DNA from: Betaproteobacteria bacterium
GTDB taxonomy: Bacteria > Pseudomonadota > Gammaproteobacteria > Burkholderiales > WYBJ01
Assembly (NCBI GenBank): GCA_009377585.1
Contig: WHTS01000008.1
Span: forward strand, 7,438 to 71,437
DNA length: 64,000 nucleotides
Direction of reading: 5' to 3'
The notes under the pieces were generated by a model. The model did no database searches, was not told the DNA's origin, and saw only the letters and a program-made list of their open reading frames with translations. The translations under genes were made by a program, and so were the position numbers. This document shows, in pieces, positions 8,638 through 17,196 of this stretch. The first letter of the stretch is position 1. Every line of letters starts with the position of its first letter.

Positions 8638-9669
8638 CTAAGGCGAGGAACGCGTCCAGGCGGCGATGAGGCTGATCAGCTGACTGGCGTCCACCGGCTT
8701 CGGCACGTGAACGTCGAAGCCGTGGGCGTGGGCGCGCTGCACGTCTTCATCGCGGGCGAAAGCCGACACGGCCACGGCAGGAACAGGAATGCGCCCGCGG
8801 TTCAGCTCCCACGCCCGCAGGCGCCACATCAGGCTGTAGCCGTCTTCGACCGGCATCGCGATGTCCGAAACCACGATGTCGGGCAGCCGCTCGCTGCGCG
8901 AATAAAAGTCGAACGCCGGCGCGGCCAAGGGGAACGCCGAGACGGTCGCGCCGGTCTGGCGCAGGATGAGCGCAAGAAACTCGAGAGCATCCGGGTCGTC
9001 TTCGACCAGCAGGATATGAACGCCGTCCAGGCGCGTGCCGAGCGGTGCCGGGGGCGCGAACGTCTTCGGTTTCCCGCCAAACCGCTTGACGGCTTTGGCC
9101 GGCAGGCGGACTACGAGACTGGGCTGCACGCCGCCGCCCGCCGCCCTCAGCACGATCGATCCGCCCTGCGCGTCGATCAGTTGGCGCGCCAGGGCCATTT
9201 GCAGATCGAGTGTGGACGGGTTGCTATCGGTGTGCCGAACGCTATCGCCCAAGGCGCGTGGATCGACCTCGGCACCCGCCTGGGTGATGCGAATGTCGGC
9301 ACCGGCCGCGCTGCCATGAGAGACGATGGCAACCGACGGCGCGAACGGCGCCCTTCCTTTGACGGCGCTCACGATCAAGGTGGCAATGGCGCGCTGCAGG
9401 CGCGCGGCGTCGACCTCCAACATATACGGGTGCGGTTCGTGCCGTACTTCGATCGCCGGCGCGGCGGCCGCGAGCGTACGTCGCGCGAGGCTCACCGCCC
9501 CGTCGACCAGGACATCCAGTGCAACCCGTTGCGGTTCCGCTCGCAGTACCCGTTGCAAGGCGCCTGCGGAGTCCACGATCCGATCGATAATGTGCGGCTG
9601 TCCCTGCATGAGCGCAGGATGCAGGCCGCTCCGGCGTGTGTGCATGGCGTTCGCGCGTGCAAACTCCAT
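8638..9669 (-). CDS. degenerate kinase-like ATPase domain fused to a receiver domain
   Basis: This protein of about 343 residues has two parts. The N-terminal 220 residues resemble a histidine-kinase core, but no acceptor-His motif of the HELRTP type is visible and the ATP-binding N and G boxes are poorly kept (IATLIVSAVK, then AQGGSIVLRA). The C-terminal part (about 225-343) is a good receiver: ILLVEDDPD, phospho-acceptor Asp in VVSDIAMP and Lys in VPKPVD. It may be a phosphate-accepting adaptor more than an active kinase. The start is uncertain: ATG 9669 is used, but an open frame continues upstream to 9984, and a TTG near 9720 would add an LTRQWPAIVKEL helix. It faces away from the small gene at 9875. 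Confidence 0.7.
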   Translation of the reverse strand: MEFARANAMHTRRSGLHPALMQGQPHIIDRIVDSAGALQRVLRAEPQRVALDVLVDGAVSLARRTLAAAAPAIEVRHEPHPYMLEVDAARLQRAIATLIVSAVKGRAPFAPSVAIVSHGSAAGADIRITQAGAEVDPRALGDSVRHTDSNPSTLDLQMALARQLIDAQGGSIVLRAAGGGVQPSLVVRLPAKAVKRFGGKPKTFAPPAPLGTRLDGVHILLVEDDPDALEFLALILRQTGATVSAFPLAAPAFDFYSRSERLPDIVVSDIAMPVEDGYSLMWRLRAWELNRGRIPVPAVAVSAFARDEDVQRAHAHGFDVHVPKPVDASQLISLIAAWTRSSP

Positions 9670-9821
9670 ACCCGAGTCGACGTGGTGGAGTTCCTTGACG
9701 ATGGCCGGCCACTGCCTGGTCAACCGGCTGGCATGATGGCGCGCGCGGTAAGTTGCTTCGCCGAACCGGCAATTCCAACTTCGTCGCGCTGGCGCAATGT
9801 TTGATTCCACGCGAATTTGTT

Positions 9822-9838
9822 TTGGCACGCTTGCTGCT
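9822..9838 (+). promoter_or_regulatory. sigma-54 promoter of the 9875 gene
   Basis: TTGGCACG-CTTG-CTGCT has a full eight-base -24 match and one mismatch in the -12 half (C for T). GG (9824-9825) and GC (9836-9837) are 10 nt apart. The start point would be near 9849, with the ATG of the small gene at 9875. Confidence 0.72.
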
Positions 9839-9874
9839 TCAACGCCTGCGAGAACAAGCGAAGGAGGCAGGAGC

Positions 9875-10111
9875 ATGACCACCAAATCCGCAGGCAATCG
9901 TGAGCGTTCGGTCGATGATCGCCAACTGCTCGAAGCCATCGTGCTGCAGCTCGTGCAGTATCGCGCGGCATGCAGGCGTTTCAACCAGCGCCGGCGGACG
10001 ATCGGCCTCGACTACAATTGTCGCAAGCTGCTGGACCAGATCGCGCTGCGCAAGTCGCTGCTGCAGCTGCTGGCGGCGGAGGCGCGGCATAGCGGGCCCG
10101 CTGCGGCGTAG
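9875..10111 (+). CDS. small basic helical protein, unrecognised
   Basis: A 78-residue protein of unknown function. It is strongly basic and predicted all helical: a region rich in Leu, Gln and Arg (about 17-70) with short runs such as RRFNQRRRT and KLLDQIALRK, and a flexible N-terminus. A very good ribosome-binding site (GGAGGCAGGAG) precedes the ATG at 9875. The clear sigma-54 promoter 37-53 nt upstream argues that it is a real gene in the same stress group as its neighbours. It could bind nucleic acid or a partner protein; nothing in the sequence decides this. Confidence 0.75.
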   Translation: MTTKSAGNRERSVDDRQLLEAIVLQLVQYRAACRRFNQRRRTIGLDYNCRKLLDQIALRKSLLQLLAAEARHSGPAAA

Positions 10112-10251
10112 CGCTGCTCTCGCGCAGCGAATTTCTGCGGTGTGCCACCTCGCATCGGGTTGACTCTGGCAACGCTCGATCGACCTGCTGTAGTACAAAC
10201 GCATAGGCACTACTGAATCAGGGTTCGGCGGCCGCAACCCCAATTGAGGCC

Positions 10252-10267
10252 GGGCATGGTGGTTGCT
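10252..10267 (+). promoter_or_regulatory. sigma-54 promoter of the DegQ-like gene
   Basis: GGGCATG-GTGG-TTGCT keeps a perfect -12 half and has one mismatch in the -24 half. GG (10253-10254) and GC (10265-10266) are 10 nt apart. The start would be near 10278, giving a leader of about 74 nt to ATG 10352. The site overlaps a longer upstream reading frame of the same gene, which supports the downstream start. Confidence 0.58.
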
Positions 10268-10351
10268 CGACGGATGCCACCGGACGCGTCCTGCCTGTGT
10301 GGAGCAGGAGCCCGCCTGTCCCATAACAAAGACAAAGCTGCCAAGACCTCC

Positions 10352-11794
10352 ATGTCCGCGCCGAAGTGGTTCATCGCCGGTTGTCTCGTCTCTGGTGGTG
10401 TCTTCATCGCCGTGCCGCAGGGCGTGCGCGAGGAATCTGCCCTTGCGGTCGAGGTCGCGGCGGCAGCGCCGGCGCCGGCGCCGGCCAATGCGCCGGACCG
10501 CGTTTCAGGGTTACCGGATTTCACCCGGCTGATCGAGCGCGTCGGTCCTTCGGTGGTCAACATCACCACCCGTTCGCTCGTCCGTCATGCTCCGGGAATC
10601 GCCGAGCGGCATTTCGATGTCTACCGCGAGTTGATGGGCGAGGCAACGCAGCGCACGGTGACGGGGCTCGGATCCGGCTTCGTGCTTGGCCATGACGGCT
10701 ACATACTGACCAACGCGCACGTGGTCGAGGGCGTCGACGAAGTCTATGTGCGCCTGACCGGCTCCAAGCGCGAGCTGAAGGCGAAGATCGTGGGCATGGA
10801 TGCCGCTACCGATATCGCTCTGCTCAAGGTGAGCGCGCGGGGGCTGCGCGCAGCACCGGTGGGCAGCTCGCGGCGGCTGCGCGTCGGCGATTGGGTGGCC
10901 GCGATCGGCTCCCCATTCGGCTTCGACAATACCATCACGGCCGGAATCATCAGCGCCAAGGAACGCAATTTGCCCAGCGGGTCGCCGACTCGCTTCCTGC
11001 AAAGCGACGTAGCCATCAACCCGGGTAGCTCGGGCGGGCCGCTGGTCAATTTGAGCGGCGAGGTGGTGGGAATCAATTCCAAGATCTATACACGCACCGG
11101 CGGCTACATGGGCGTGTCGTTCGCCATTCCCATCGAGACCGCGCTCGAGGTGAGCAAGCAACTGCGCAGCCGAGGCAGCATCGCCCGCGGCTTCCTCGGC
11201 ATCGAGGCCCAGCCCGTGAGCGAAGTTCTGGCCGCGTCGTTCAATCTCGATCCGGCGCGCGGCGCGCTGGTCACGGCCGTTCGCAGCCAAAGCCCGGCGA
11301 GCCGCGCCGGCATCCGCGCCGGCGACATCGTGCTGGGATACGGCGGCAAGTCGATCGAGGAACCGTCGGACCTGATGCGGGAAGTCTCGGACACGGCACC
11401 CGGCACGCGTACCGATGTCGAGTTGTGGCGACGCAACGCCTTGCTACATGCGGCCATCATCGTCGATTCCGCATCGGAGTGGGCCTCTGCGCATTCGGGC
11501 GTTGTAGCCGGCGCGGCGAAGCGAACGATCGGGCTGGTGCTGACCGAGGTCGCTCCTGGAGAGCGGGACGCACGCAAGTTTTCCTGTGGGCTGCTGGTAG
11601 AACGCGCCGACGATATGGCCCGGCCGGGTACGCTGCAGAGCGGCGACGTCATCGTTGCCGTCAGCGATGCTCCGTTCCGCACGCGCGCGGAGTTTGATCG
11701 GCTGGTTGAAGCGCGCGCCGGTCAGCCGGTTGCGCTGCTCGTGCTTCGCTCCGGTCGGTCGCAGTACGTTGCGCTCGAGTCCGAGGCGCTCTAG
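10352..11794 (+). CDS. DegP/DegQ-like periplasmic serine protease
   Basis: This 480-residue HtrA-family protease probably degrades or refolds damaged envelope proteins. An N-terminal hydrophobic segment (about 5-22) acts as signal or anchor and is followed by an Ala/Pro linker. The trypsin-like domain carries the triad His123 (TNAHVV), Asp154 (ATDIALLKV) and Ser227 (NPGSSGGP). Two PDZ-like domains follow (about 280-380 and 395-480), the second more divergent. ATG 10352 is chosen over an earlier frame start because the latter lies upstream of the sigma-54 promoter, but the ribosome-binding site is weak. It runs straight into the cytochrome genes (7 nt gap), so both may share a transcript. Confidence 0.93.
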   Translation: MSAPKWFIAGCLVSGGVFIAVPQGVREESALAVEVAAAAPAPAPANAPDRVSGLPDFTRLIERVGPSVVNITTRSLVRHAPGIAERHFDVYRELMGEATQRTVTGLGSGFVLGHDGYILTNAHVVEGVDEVYVRLTGSKRELKAKIVGMDAATDIALLKVSARGLRAAPVGSSRRLRVGDWVAAIGSPFGFDNTITAGIISAKERNLPSGSPTRFLQSDVAINPGSSGGPLVNLSGEVVGINSKIYTRTGGYMGVSFAIPIETALEVSKQLRSRGSIARGFLGIEAQPVSEVLAASFNLDPARGALVTAVRSQSPASRAGIRAGDIVLGYGGKSIEEPSDLMREVSDTAPGTRTDVELWRRNALLHAAIIVDSASEWASAHSGVVAGAAKRTIGLVLTEVAPGERDARKFSCGLLVERADDMARPGTLQSGDVIVAVSDAPFRTRAEFDRLVEARAGQPVALLVLRSGRSQYVALESEAL

Positions 11795-11801
11795 TGTCCG
11801 G

Positions 11802-12650
11802 ATGGCGTCCCGGACAGCACGCGTAGCCGGCGCGGTCACAGGCCTACTCATCCTGCTTGGCGCGATCGGCGCGGCCGCGCTTATGTATTCGGGCTGGTAC
11901 AGCGTCGCAGCCACCGAACAGCACCTGCGGCCGACCTTTCTTGCGCTCGAAATCGGGCTGCGCCGTTCGGTCGAGCATCACTCGCGCGGCATCGAGGTGC
12001 CGCCGCTGCAAGCGCCTGCCGCCCTGACACGCGGGTTCGCGTGCTTCAAGGCACATTGCGAGCAGTGCCACGGCGCGCCGGGCGTGGCGCGCGCCGAGTT
12101 CGCCAAGGGATTGCTGCCCGTGCCGTCGTCCTTGTCGCAGGCTGCGCACGACTGGTCTCCCGCCGAGCTCTACTGGATCATCCGCTACGGGATCAAGATG
12201 ACCGGAATGCCGGCGTGGCAGTTTCGCCTGGACGACGACGCGTTGTGGGCCACCGTCGCCTTCCTGCAGACGCTGCCCGGGATGAGCGCGCGCGAATACG
12301 CGCGGCTGGGAAGCCGCATTTCGCCGTCGGGTTGCGGCCCGCGCGAACCCGATGCGGGGCCAGAGGCGATGGGCGACCCGGCTCGCGGCCGCGTCGTCAT
12401 CCAGCAGTACGCGTGCACGGCATGTCATCGAATCCCGGGCATCGTCGGACCGAAATCGCACACCGGGCCGCCGCTAGAGGCGATGGGCAGTCGCAGGTAC
12501 ATCGCCGGCACCTTGCCCAACAACTTCGAGAACCTGGTTCGCTGGTTGCGGGAGCCGCAGTCGGTCGATCCGCAGACCGCGATGCCGGATACCGGGCTCA
12601 CCGAGGCCGATGCCCGCGATATCGCGGCTTACCTCGTGCGGCTGAAATGA
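11802..12650 (+). CDS. membrane-anchored dihaem cytochrome c
   Basis: This 282-residue protein has one N-terminal membrane helix (about 9-30) and two c-type haem sites, CEQCH and CTACH, each in its own domain; Met ligand candidates are present in KMTGMP and TAMPDTG. It most likely passes electrons to the CuA subunit encoded two genes downstream. The start ATG 11802 lies in the loop of a small hairpin (GTCCGG/CCGGAC). The stop overlaps the next start as ATGA, so translation is coupled. Confidence 0.9.
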   Translation: MASRTARVAGAVTGLLILLGAIGAAALMYSGWYSVAATEQHLRPTFLALEIGLRRSVEHHSRGIEVPPLQAPAALTRGFACFKAHCEQCHGAPGVARAEFAKGLLPVPSSLSQAAHDWSPAELYWIIRYGIKMTGMPAWQFRLDDDALWATVAFLQTLPGMSAREYARLGSRISPSGCGPREPDAGPEAMGDPARGRVVIQQYACTACHRIPGIVGPKSHTGPPLEAMGSRRYIAGTLPNNFENLVRWLREPQSVDPQTAMPDTGLTEADARDIAAYLVRLK

Positions 12651-13012
12651 ATGCGGTCCGATGCATCGCCGGTGTTTGCCTGGCGACCGCGTTGGCCGCA
12701 TGCGGGGCCGAACCGGCAGGCCCCCCGATCACGGGCGACGCAAGAGCGGGCCAAGCTGCCTTGCAGGCGCACGATTGCGGAGTATGTCATCGCATTCCCG
12801 GCGTGCGCGGCGCGGTCGGCCTGGTGGGACCGCCGCTCGCGGGCTTCGGCAATCGCATCTACATCAGCGGGCGATTCGCCAACACCGAGGCGATGCTCAC
12901 GCGCTGGATCGTCGATCCGCCCGCGCTCGTGCCTTCGACTGCCATGCCGGCCGTCGGTGTCGACGCAGTCGATGCGCGCAACATGGCAGCCTACCTGCTG
13001 AGCCTGCACTGA
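12647..13012 (+). CDS. monohaem cytochrome c lipoprotein
   Basis: A 121-residue protein with a lipobox (ALAACG) and one haem c motif, CGVCH, plus a likely Met ligand in TAMPAVG. The phrase HRIPGVRGAVGLVGPPL resembles the second haem domain of the preceding cytochrome, so the two probably arose by duplication. It is expected to sit on the periplasmic face of the membrane as an electron carrier to the oxidase. It overlaps the upstream gene by 4 nt (ATGA). Confidence 0.9.
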   Translation: MNAVRCIAGVCLATALAACGAEPAGPPITGDARAGQAALQAHDCGVCHRIPGVRGAVGLVGPPLAGFGNRIYISGRFANTEAMLTRWIVDPPALVPSTAMPAVGVDAVDARNMAAYLLSLH

Positions 13013-13064
13013 TGACGACCTTGCGCAGGCCCCAGGAACCTGCCCGCCTGGCGGGCACGCGACG

Positions 13065-13100
13065 CTCCCCTCTCCCTCCGGGAGAGGGGTTGGGGGTGAG
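13065..13100 (+). repeat. REP-like palindromic element (family A core) before subunit II
   Basis: CTCCCCTCTCCCTCCGGGAG followed by AGGGGTTGGGGGTGAG is the core of a dispersed element that recurs at 17197 and 44365 and, inverted, at 17339. Here it lies in the 134-nt gap between the cytochrome lipoprotein and subunit II. An open frame crosses it, but the signal peptide begins after it. Confidence 0.85.
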
Positions 13101-13146
13101 GGAAGGGAGGCCACGCAGGTTCGAGGATGCAGCCCGCGATGCTTGT

Positions 13147-14226
13147 ATGGTGACATTTCTGCCCGCTTGCGCGTTGCTGCTCGCCGCAGGAGGCGTGTGC
13201 GCCGCGCAATCGGTGCATGCGCCGGCGAGCGCCGCCGCCGAGACGATTCATGCGCTCGGTATCGCGATGTACATCGGCGCGGCCGCGATCACGCTGTTCG
13301 TGCTCTTGCTCACGATGCGAGCGATGTTCGGTTCGCCGCGGCCGGCCAGCAGCCCGCTGTTCGTGCTCGGCGGCGGCATCGCCTTTCCGGTGGTGGTGCT
13401 CAGCGTGCTGCTCGTGGCATCGCTGTTAATCGGTAATTCGTTGACGCGCCCGCCAGCCTCGCCGGTTGCGCGCATCCAGGTGATCGCGCACCAGTGGTGG
13501 TGGGAGGTGCGTTACCTCCCGCCCGCGAAGCCGGGTTCCGAGCTGGCCTTGCTGCTGCAGGAATTGTGCGGCGGGGCGCGGGTTGCCGCCGCTTCGGCGT
13601 CGAAGCAACCGTCGCAGCAACTGCAGGGTGACGCGCCCGAGGCGATCGTTCTGGCCAACGAGATTCGGGTTCCGGTCGGGCACGCGGTCGAATTGGAGCT
13701 GCATACGCGCGACGTCATCCACAGCCTGTGGGTGCCGGCGCTCGGCGGCAAGGTCGATATGATTCCGGGCCGCGTGAACCGGCTGGTCTGGCAGGCGTCG
13801 CGGGCCGGCGTCTACCGCGGCCAGTGCGCGGAGTATTGCGGCGGCCCGCACGGGCTGATGGGGCTCATCGTGATCGCGGAAGATCCCGCCGACTATCGGG
13901 CGTGGCTTGAGCGCCAGGCGGGGGCCGCGCGTCCTCCCGCGAATGCGCAATTGGCACGCGGGCGAAAGGCGTTCCTGCAAGCGCGCTGCGTCGAATGCCA
14001 TGCCATTCGCGGGACGGCGGCGCGCGGAACCGACGGCCCCGACCTGACCCATGTGGCTTCGCGCCGAACGCTTGCCGCCGCCACGCTGGACAATCACGTC
14101 GGTACGCTGGCCGGCTGGATCGCCGATCCCCAGCGCGTCAAACCGGGCAATCGCATGCCGCCGAGCAAGGATCTCGCCGGACCGGAGCTGCGTGCGCTGG
14201 CCGCCTATCTCGCGAGCCTGGACTGA
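13147..14226 (+). CDS. ctaC: cytochrome c oxidase subunit II with haem c domain (caa3 type)
   Basis: This 359-residue subunit receives electrons through CuA. A signal peptide (about 1-20) is followed by two membrane helices (about 32-60 and 74-98), then QWWWEVRY and the CuA domain with His in HSLWVP and the cluster CAEYCGGPHGLM. A C-terminal haem c domain (CVECH, Met in NRMPP) makes it a caa3-type subunit. ATG 13147 is chosen because the signal peptide begins there; an alternative ATG at 13013 would be coupled to the upstream stop but would run through a repeat. The stop overlaps the start of the next gene (TGATG). Confidence 0.94.
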   Translation: MVTFLPACALLLAAGGVCAAQSVHAPASAAAETIHALGIAMYIGAAAITLFVLLLTMRAMFGSPRPASSPLFVLGGGIAFPVVVLSVLLVASLLIGNSLTRPPASPVARIQVIAHQWWWEVRYLPPAKPGSELALLLQELCGGARVAAASASKQPSQQLQGDAPEAIVLANEIRVPVGHAVELELHTRDVIHSLWVPALGGKVDMIPGRVNRLVWQASRAGVYRGQCAEYCGGPHGLMGLIVIAEDPADYRAWLERQAGAARPPANAQLARGRKAFLQARCVECHAIRGTAARGTDGPDLTHVASRRTLAAATLDNHVGTLAGWIADPQRVKPGNRMPPSKDLAGPELRALAAYLASLD

Positions 14227-16778
14227 TGCAGGCCGAGGGCGAGCGGCTGTCGCGCCTGCGCAAGGCTTTGCCGAACGCGCTGCCACGCCCGGAGGACGAA
14301 GTCGAGCGCCTCGAGCGCGCGTGGGCCGTACCGGCCGGGTTGCGCCGATTGACCGAGGTGAACAATACCAACGTCGGTCTGTGGTACATCGGCACCGCGT
14401 TCGTTTTCCTGCTGCTTGCCGGCGTGCTCGCGCTGGTGATGCGCGTCCAGCTCGCAGCGCCGCAGAACGATCTGGTCTCGCCGCAGCTCTACAACCAGCT
14501 CTTCACCATGCACGGCACGGTGATGATGTTCCTGTTCGCCGTGCCGGTGATCGAAGCGGTCGCGGTGTACCTGCTGCCTCCGATGCTGGGGGCGCGCGAT
14601 CTGCCGTTTCCACGCCTGTCGGCATACGCGTTCTGGGCTTATGCCATCGGCGGCGCGGTGTTCTTCTGCACGCTGTTCTTCGGCGCTGCGCCATCCGGCG
14701 GCTGGTTCATGTACCCGCCGCTGACCAGCTACGAGCATTCGCCCGGGCTCGGGGCGGACTTCTGGCTGCTCGGGATCGGCTTCATCGAGATCTCGGCGAT
14801 CGCCGGCGCGATCGAGCTCGTGGTTGGCGTATTGCGCACGCGCGCGCCCGGTATGACGCTCGGCAGGATGCCGATCTACGCCTGGACCATGCTCGTCGTG
14901 GGCGCGATGATCGTGTTCGGTTTTCCGCCGGTCATACTGGCCACGCTGCTGCTGGAGATCGAGCGCGCGCTGCACTGGCCGTTTTTCATCGCCGCCAAGG
15001 GCGGCGATCCGTTGCTGTGGCAGCACCTGTTCTGGCTTTTCGGCCATCCCGAGGTCTACATCATTTTCCTGCCCGCGGCCGGGATGATCTCGATGATGGT
15101 GCCGGCACTGGCGCAGACGGCGCTGGTCGGCTACCGCTGGATTGTCGCCGCGCTGATCGGCGTGGCGATTCTCGGCATGGGGCTGTGGGCGCATCACATG
15201 TTCGCGACCGGAATGCCGCAGCTGTCGATGAGCTTCTTCTCGGCCGCGAGCATGGCGGTCGCCATTCCGACCGGCATCCAGATCTTCGCCTGGATCGCGA
15301 CGCTATGGCGCGGAAACGTGCTCAAGGCAACGCCGACCTGGTTCCTGCTCGCATTCTTCGGTTCCTTCGTGCTGGGCGGGCTCACGGGAGTCATGCTGGC
15401 GGTGATCCCGTACGACTGGCAGGTGCACGATACCCACTTCGTCGTGGCCCACCTCCATTACGTGCTGATCGGCGGCATGGTGTTTCCGTTGTTCGCGGCG
15501 CTGTACTTCTGGGCGCCGATGATCTCGGGGCGCCCGTTGTCCGAACGTTTGGGCAAGTGTGCGTGCGCGCTCATGTTCGCCGGCTTCACGGTCACCTTTC
15601 TGCCGATGCACTGGACGGGACTGCGCGGCATGCCGCGGCGCGTGCATACCTATGCGCCCGATCTGGGTTGGGACGGGCTTAACCTCGTATCGACCGTGGG
15701 CGCGTTCGTACTCGCGGCCGGAGTCGCGCTGGTGCTCATCGACGTCATTCTGCATCTGCGGGTCGCGGGCAAGGTCGACACCAACCCCTGGCGCGCCGGC
15801 ACCCTGGAGTGGCTGCCGCAGGACGATTTCGGCATCCGCAGCATCCCGCGGGTGGAGGCGCGCTATCCGCTCTGGAACCATCCCGAGTTGCCGCGCGAAG
15901 TCGATAGCGGCCAGCATTTTCTTCCCGGCACCGCCACCGGCCGGCGCGAGAGTATCGTCACTTCGCCCCTCGAGGCGCAGCCGCAGTACCTGGCGATCCT
16001 GCCCGGGCCGAGCTGGTTGCCGCTCGTAGCCGGCGCCGGGACCGCGGCGTTTTTCCTGCTCCTGACCGTGAAGATGACGCTGCCCGCGGCGATCGGCGGC
16101 GTGGTCGCATTGGTCGCCATCTGGCGCTGGCTCTGGCAGAGCGACCAGGGTCCGATGCATCCGCCGGTGGACGTGGGCGAGGGCACCCGGCTGCCGGTCT
16201 ACATGACTGGGCCCAACTCGCATTCCTGGTGGGCGATGGTCGTCCTGATGTTCGTGTCCGGGACGATCTTCGCCTGCCTCGCGTTCGCGTACTTCTACTA
16301 TTGGACCGTCACGCCGGGCGCGTGGCCGCCGCTGCCCGGCGCACTGCCCGACCTGACGTGGCCGCTGGCTTCGGCCCTGCTGTATGCGGCTTCGGCGTTC
16401 GCGCTGCGGTGGGCGCGGCAGGCGCTCGAGCGCTATGGCCACCGGCGTTTTCGCCTCGGAATCGGGATCGCCTTGCTGGCCGCGTGCGCGGCATTCGGCG
16501 TGGGGCTCTACGGGCAGTACCGTGCCGGCTTGGCTCCGACCGAGCATGCGTACGCTGCCGTCGTCTATGCGTTCTTCGCCTATCAGGGTTTGTTCGTTGC
16601 GGTGGTCGTCATCATGGCGGCATACCTGCTCGCGCGCTCCTGGACGGGGCTCCTGGATGGCATCCGGCGCGTGAGCTTCGACAATTGCCGCCTGTTCTGG
16701 CTGTACGCCGTGGGCCAGGGTCTGGTTGCGCTGGCGATCGTTTACGGCTCGCCGCTGTTGCGAGGGAGCGGCGCATGA
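14226..16778 (+). CDS. cytochrome c oxidase subunits I and III fused (caa3 type)
   Basis: An 850-residue integral membrane protein. The first 560 residues or so are haem-copper oxidase subunit I: haem a ligand in TMHGTVM, CuB His and cross-linked Tyr region GHPEVY, the HH pair in AHHMF, and HDTHFVVAHLHYV for haem a3 and a. The Glu of GHPEVY marks an A1-type D channel. The last 240 residues or so resemble subunit III (NSHSWWAMVVLMF onward, seven-helix type). The K-channel lysine normally found in PTGIK is Gln here (PTGIQ, residue 352, codon at 15279-15281). Subunit I-III fusions are known in caa3 enzymes such as that of Thermus. Confidence 0.95.
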   Translation: MQAEGERLSRLRKALPNALPRPEDEVERLERAWAVPAGLRRLTEVNNTNVGLWYIGTAFVFLLLAGVLALVMRVQLAAPQNDLVSPQLYNQLFTMHGTVMMFLFAVPVIEAVAVYLLPPMLGARDLPFPRLSAYAFWAYAIGGAVFFCTLFFGAAPSGGWFMYPPLTSYEHSPGLGADFWLLGIGFIEISAIAGAIELVVGVLRTRAPGMTLGRMPIYAWTMLVVGAMIVFGFPPVILATLLLEIERALHWPFFIAAKGGDPLLWQHLFWLFGHPEVYIIFLPAAGMISMMVPALAQTALVGYRWIVAALIGVAILGMGLWAHHMFATGMPQLSMSFFSAASMAVAIPTGIQIFAWIATLWRGNVLKATPTWFLLAFFGSFVLGGLTGVMLAVIPYDWQVHDTHFVVAHLHYVLIGGMVFPLFAALYFWAPMISGRPLSERLGKCACALMFAGFTVTFLPMHWTGLRGMPRRVHTYAPDLGWDGLNLVSTVGAFVLAAGVALVLIDVILHLRVAGKVDTNPWRAGTLEWLPQDDFGIRSIPRVEARYPLWNHPELPREVDSGQHFLPGTATGRRESIVTSPLEAQPQYLAILPGPSWLPLVAGAGTAAFFLLLTVKMTLPAAIGGVVALVAIWRWLWQSDQGPMHPPVDVGEGTRLPVYMTGPNSHSWWAMVVLMFVSGTIFACLAFAYFYYWTVTPGAWPPLPGALPDLTWPLASALLYAASAFALRWARQALERYGHRRFRLGIGIALLAACAAFGVGLYGQYRAGLAPTEHAYAAVVYAFFAYQGLFVAVVVIMAAYLLARSWTGLLDGIRRVSFDNCRLFWLYAVGQGLVALAIVYGSPLLRGSGA

Positions 16779-16820
16779 GCGCGCCGCGGTTGCGAGGGAG
16801 CGGCGCATGAGCGCGCCGTC
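16757..16820 (+). repeat. 32-bp tandem duplication across a gene junction
   Basis: Two copies of a 32-bp unit beginning GTTGCGAGGGAGCGGCGCAT, at 16757-16788 and from 16789. The unit includes the stop of the oxidase fusion and the start of the next gene. The first-copy ATG (16775) leads only to an 11-residue peptide; the second-copy ATG (16807) opens the true reading frame. Confidence 0.92.
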
Positions 16821-17172
16821 CTTGGATTTCGCCCGCGCGGTGCGTTTTCTCTGCGGCGGCCTGCTGGTGTGGGCGGCGTTGTTCCTGTTTACCTACATCT
16901 TCGCCGCGATCGCCTGCACGCGCGGTTTTTCGTATGCGCTGTGGCTCGGCCTGGGTGTCGTGCCCTTGCTGCTGCTGTTGGCAGCGGCGTTATCGCTCGG
17001 CGTCTTGTACGTCATCGCACGGCGCGCCGACAGGCTGCAGGGCAGCATCGCACGACGCAGCGACGACACCCGGCGCGTGGTGGCTCACGTCGCTACCATG
17101 GTTTGCGGCCTGGCGTTGATCGCGATCGTTTGGAATGCGCTGGCGCTGCTGCTGACGGCGAGCCGGTGCTGA
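16807..17172 (+). CDS. small membrane protein of the oxidase cluster
   Basis: A 121-residue protein with three predicted membrane helices (about 11-33, 41-65 and 95-117) separated by a basic loop with RRADRLQGSIARRSDD. I do not recognise the family. Its place directly behind the subunit I-III fusion suggests an accessory or assembly role, or a counterpart of small oxidase subunits such as subunit IV. GAGGGAGCGGCGC gives a ribosome-binding site in front of ATG 16807. The start region was duplicated. Confidence 0.8.
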   Translation: MSAPSLDFARAVRFLCGGLLVWAALFLFTYIFAAIACTRGFSYALWLGLGVVPLLLLLAAALSLGVLYVIARRADRLQGSIARRSDDTRRVVAHVATMVCGLALIAIVWNALALLLTASRC

Positions 17173-17196
17173 GACTATCGATCGTAGCGAGCGGCG

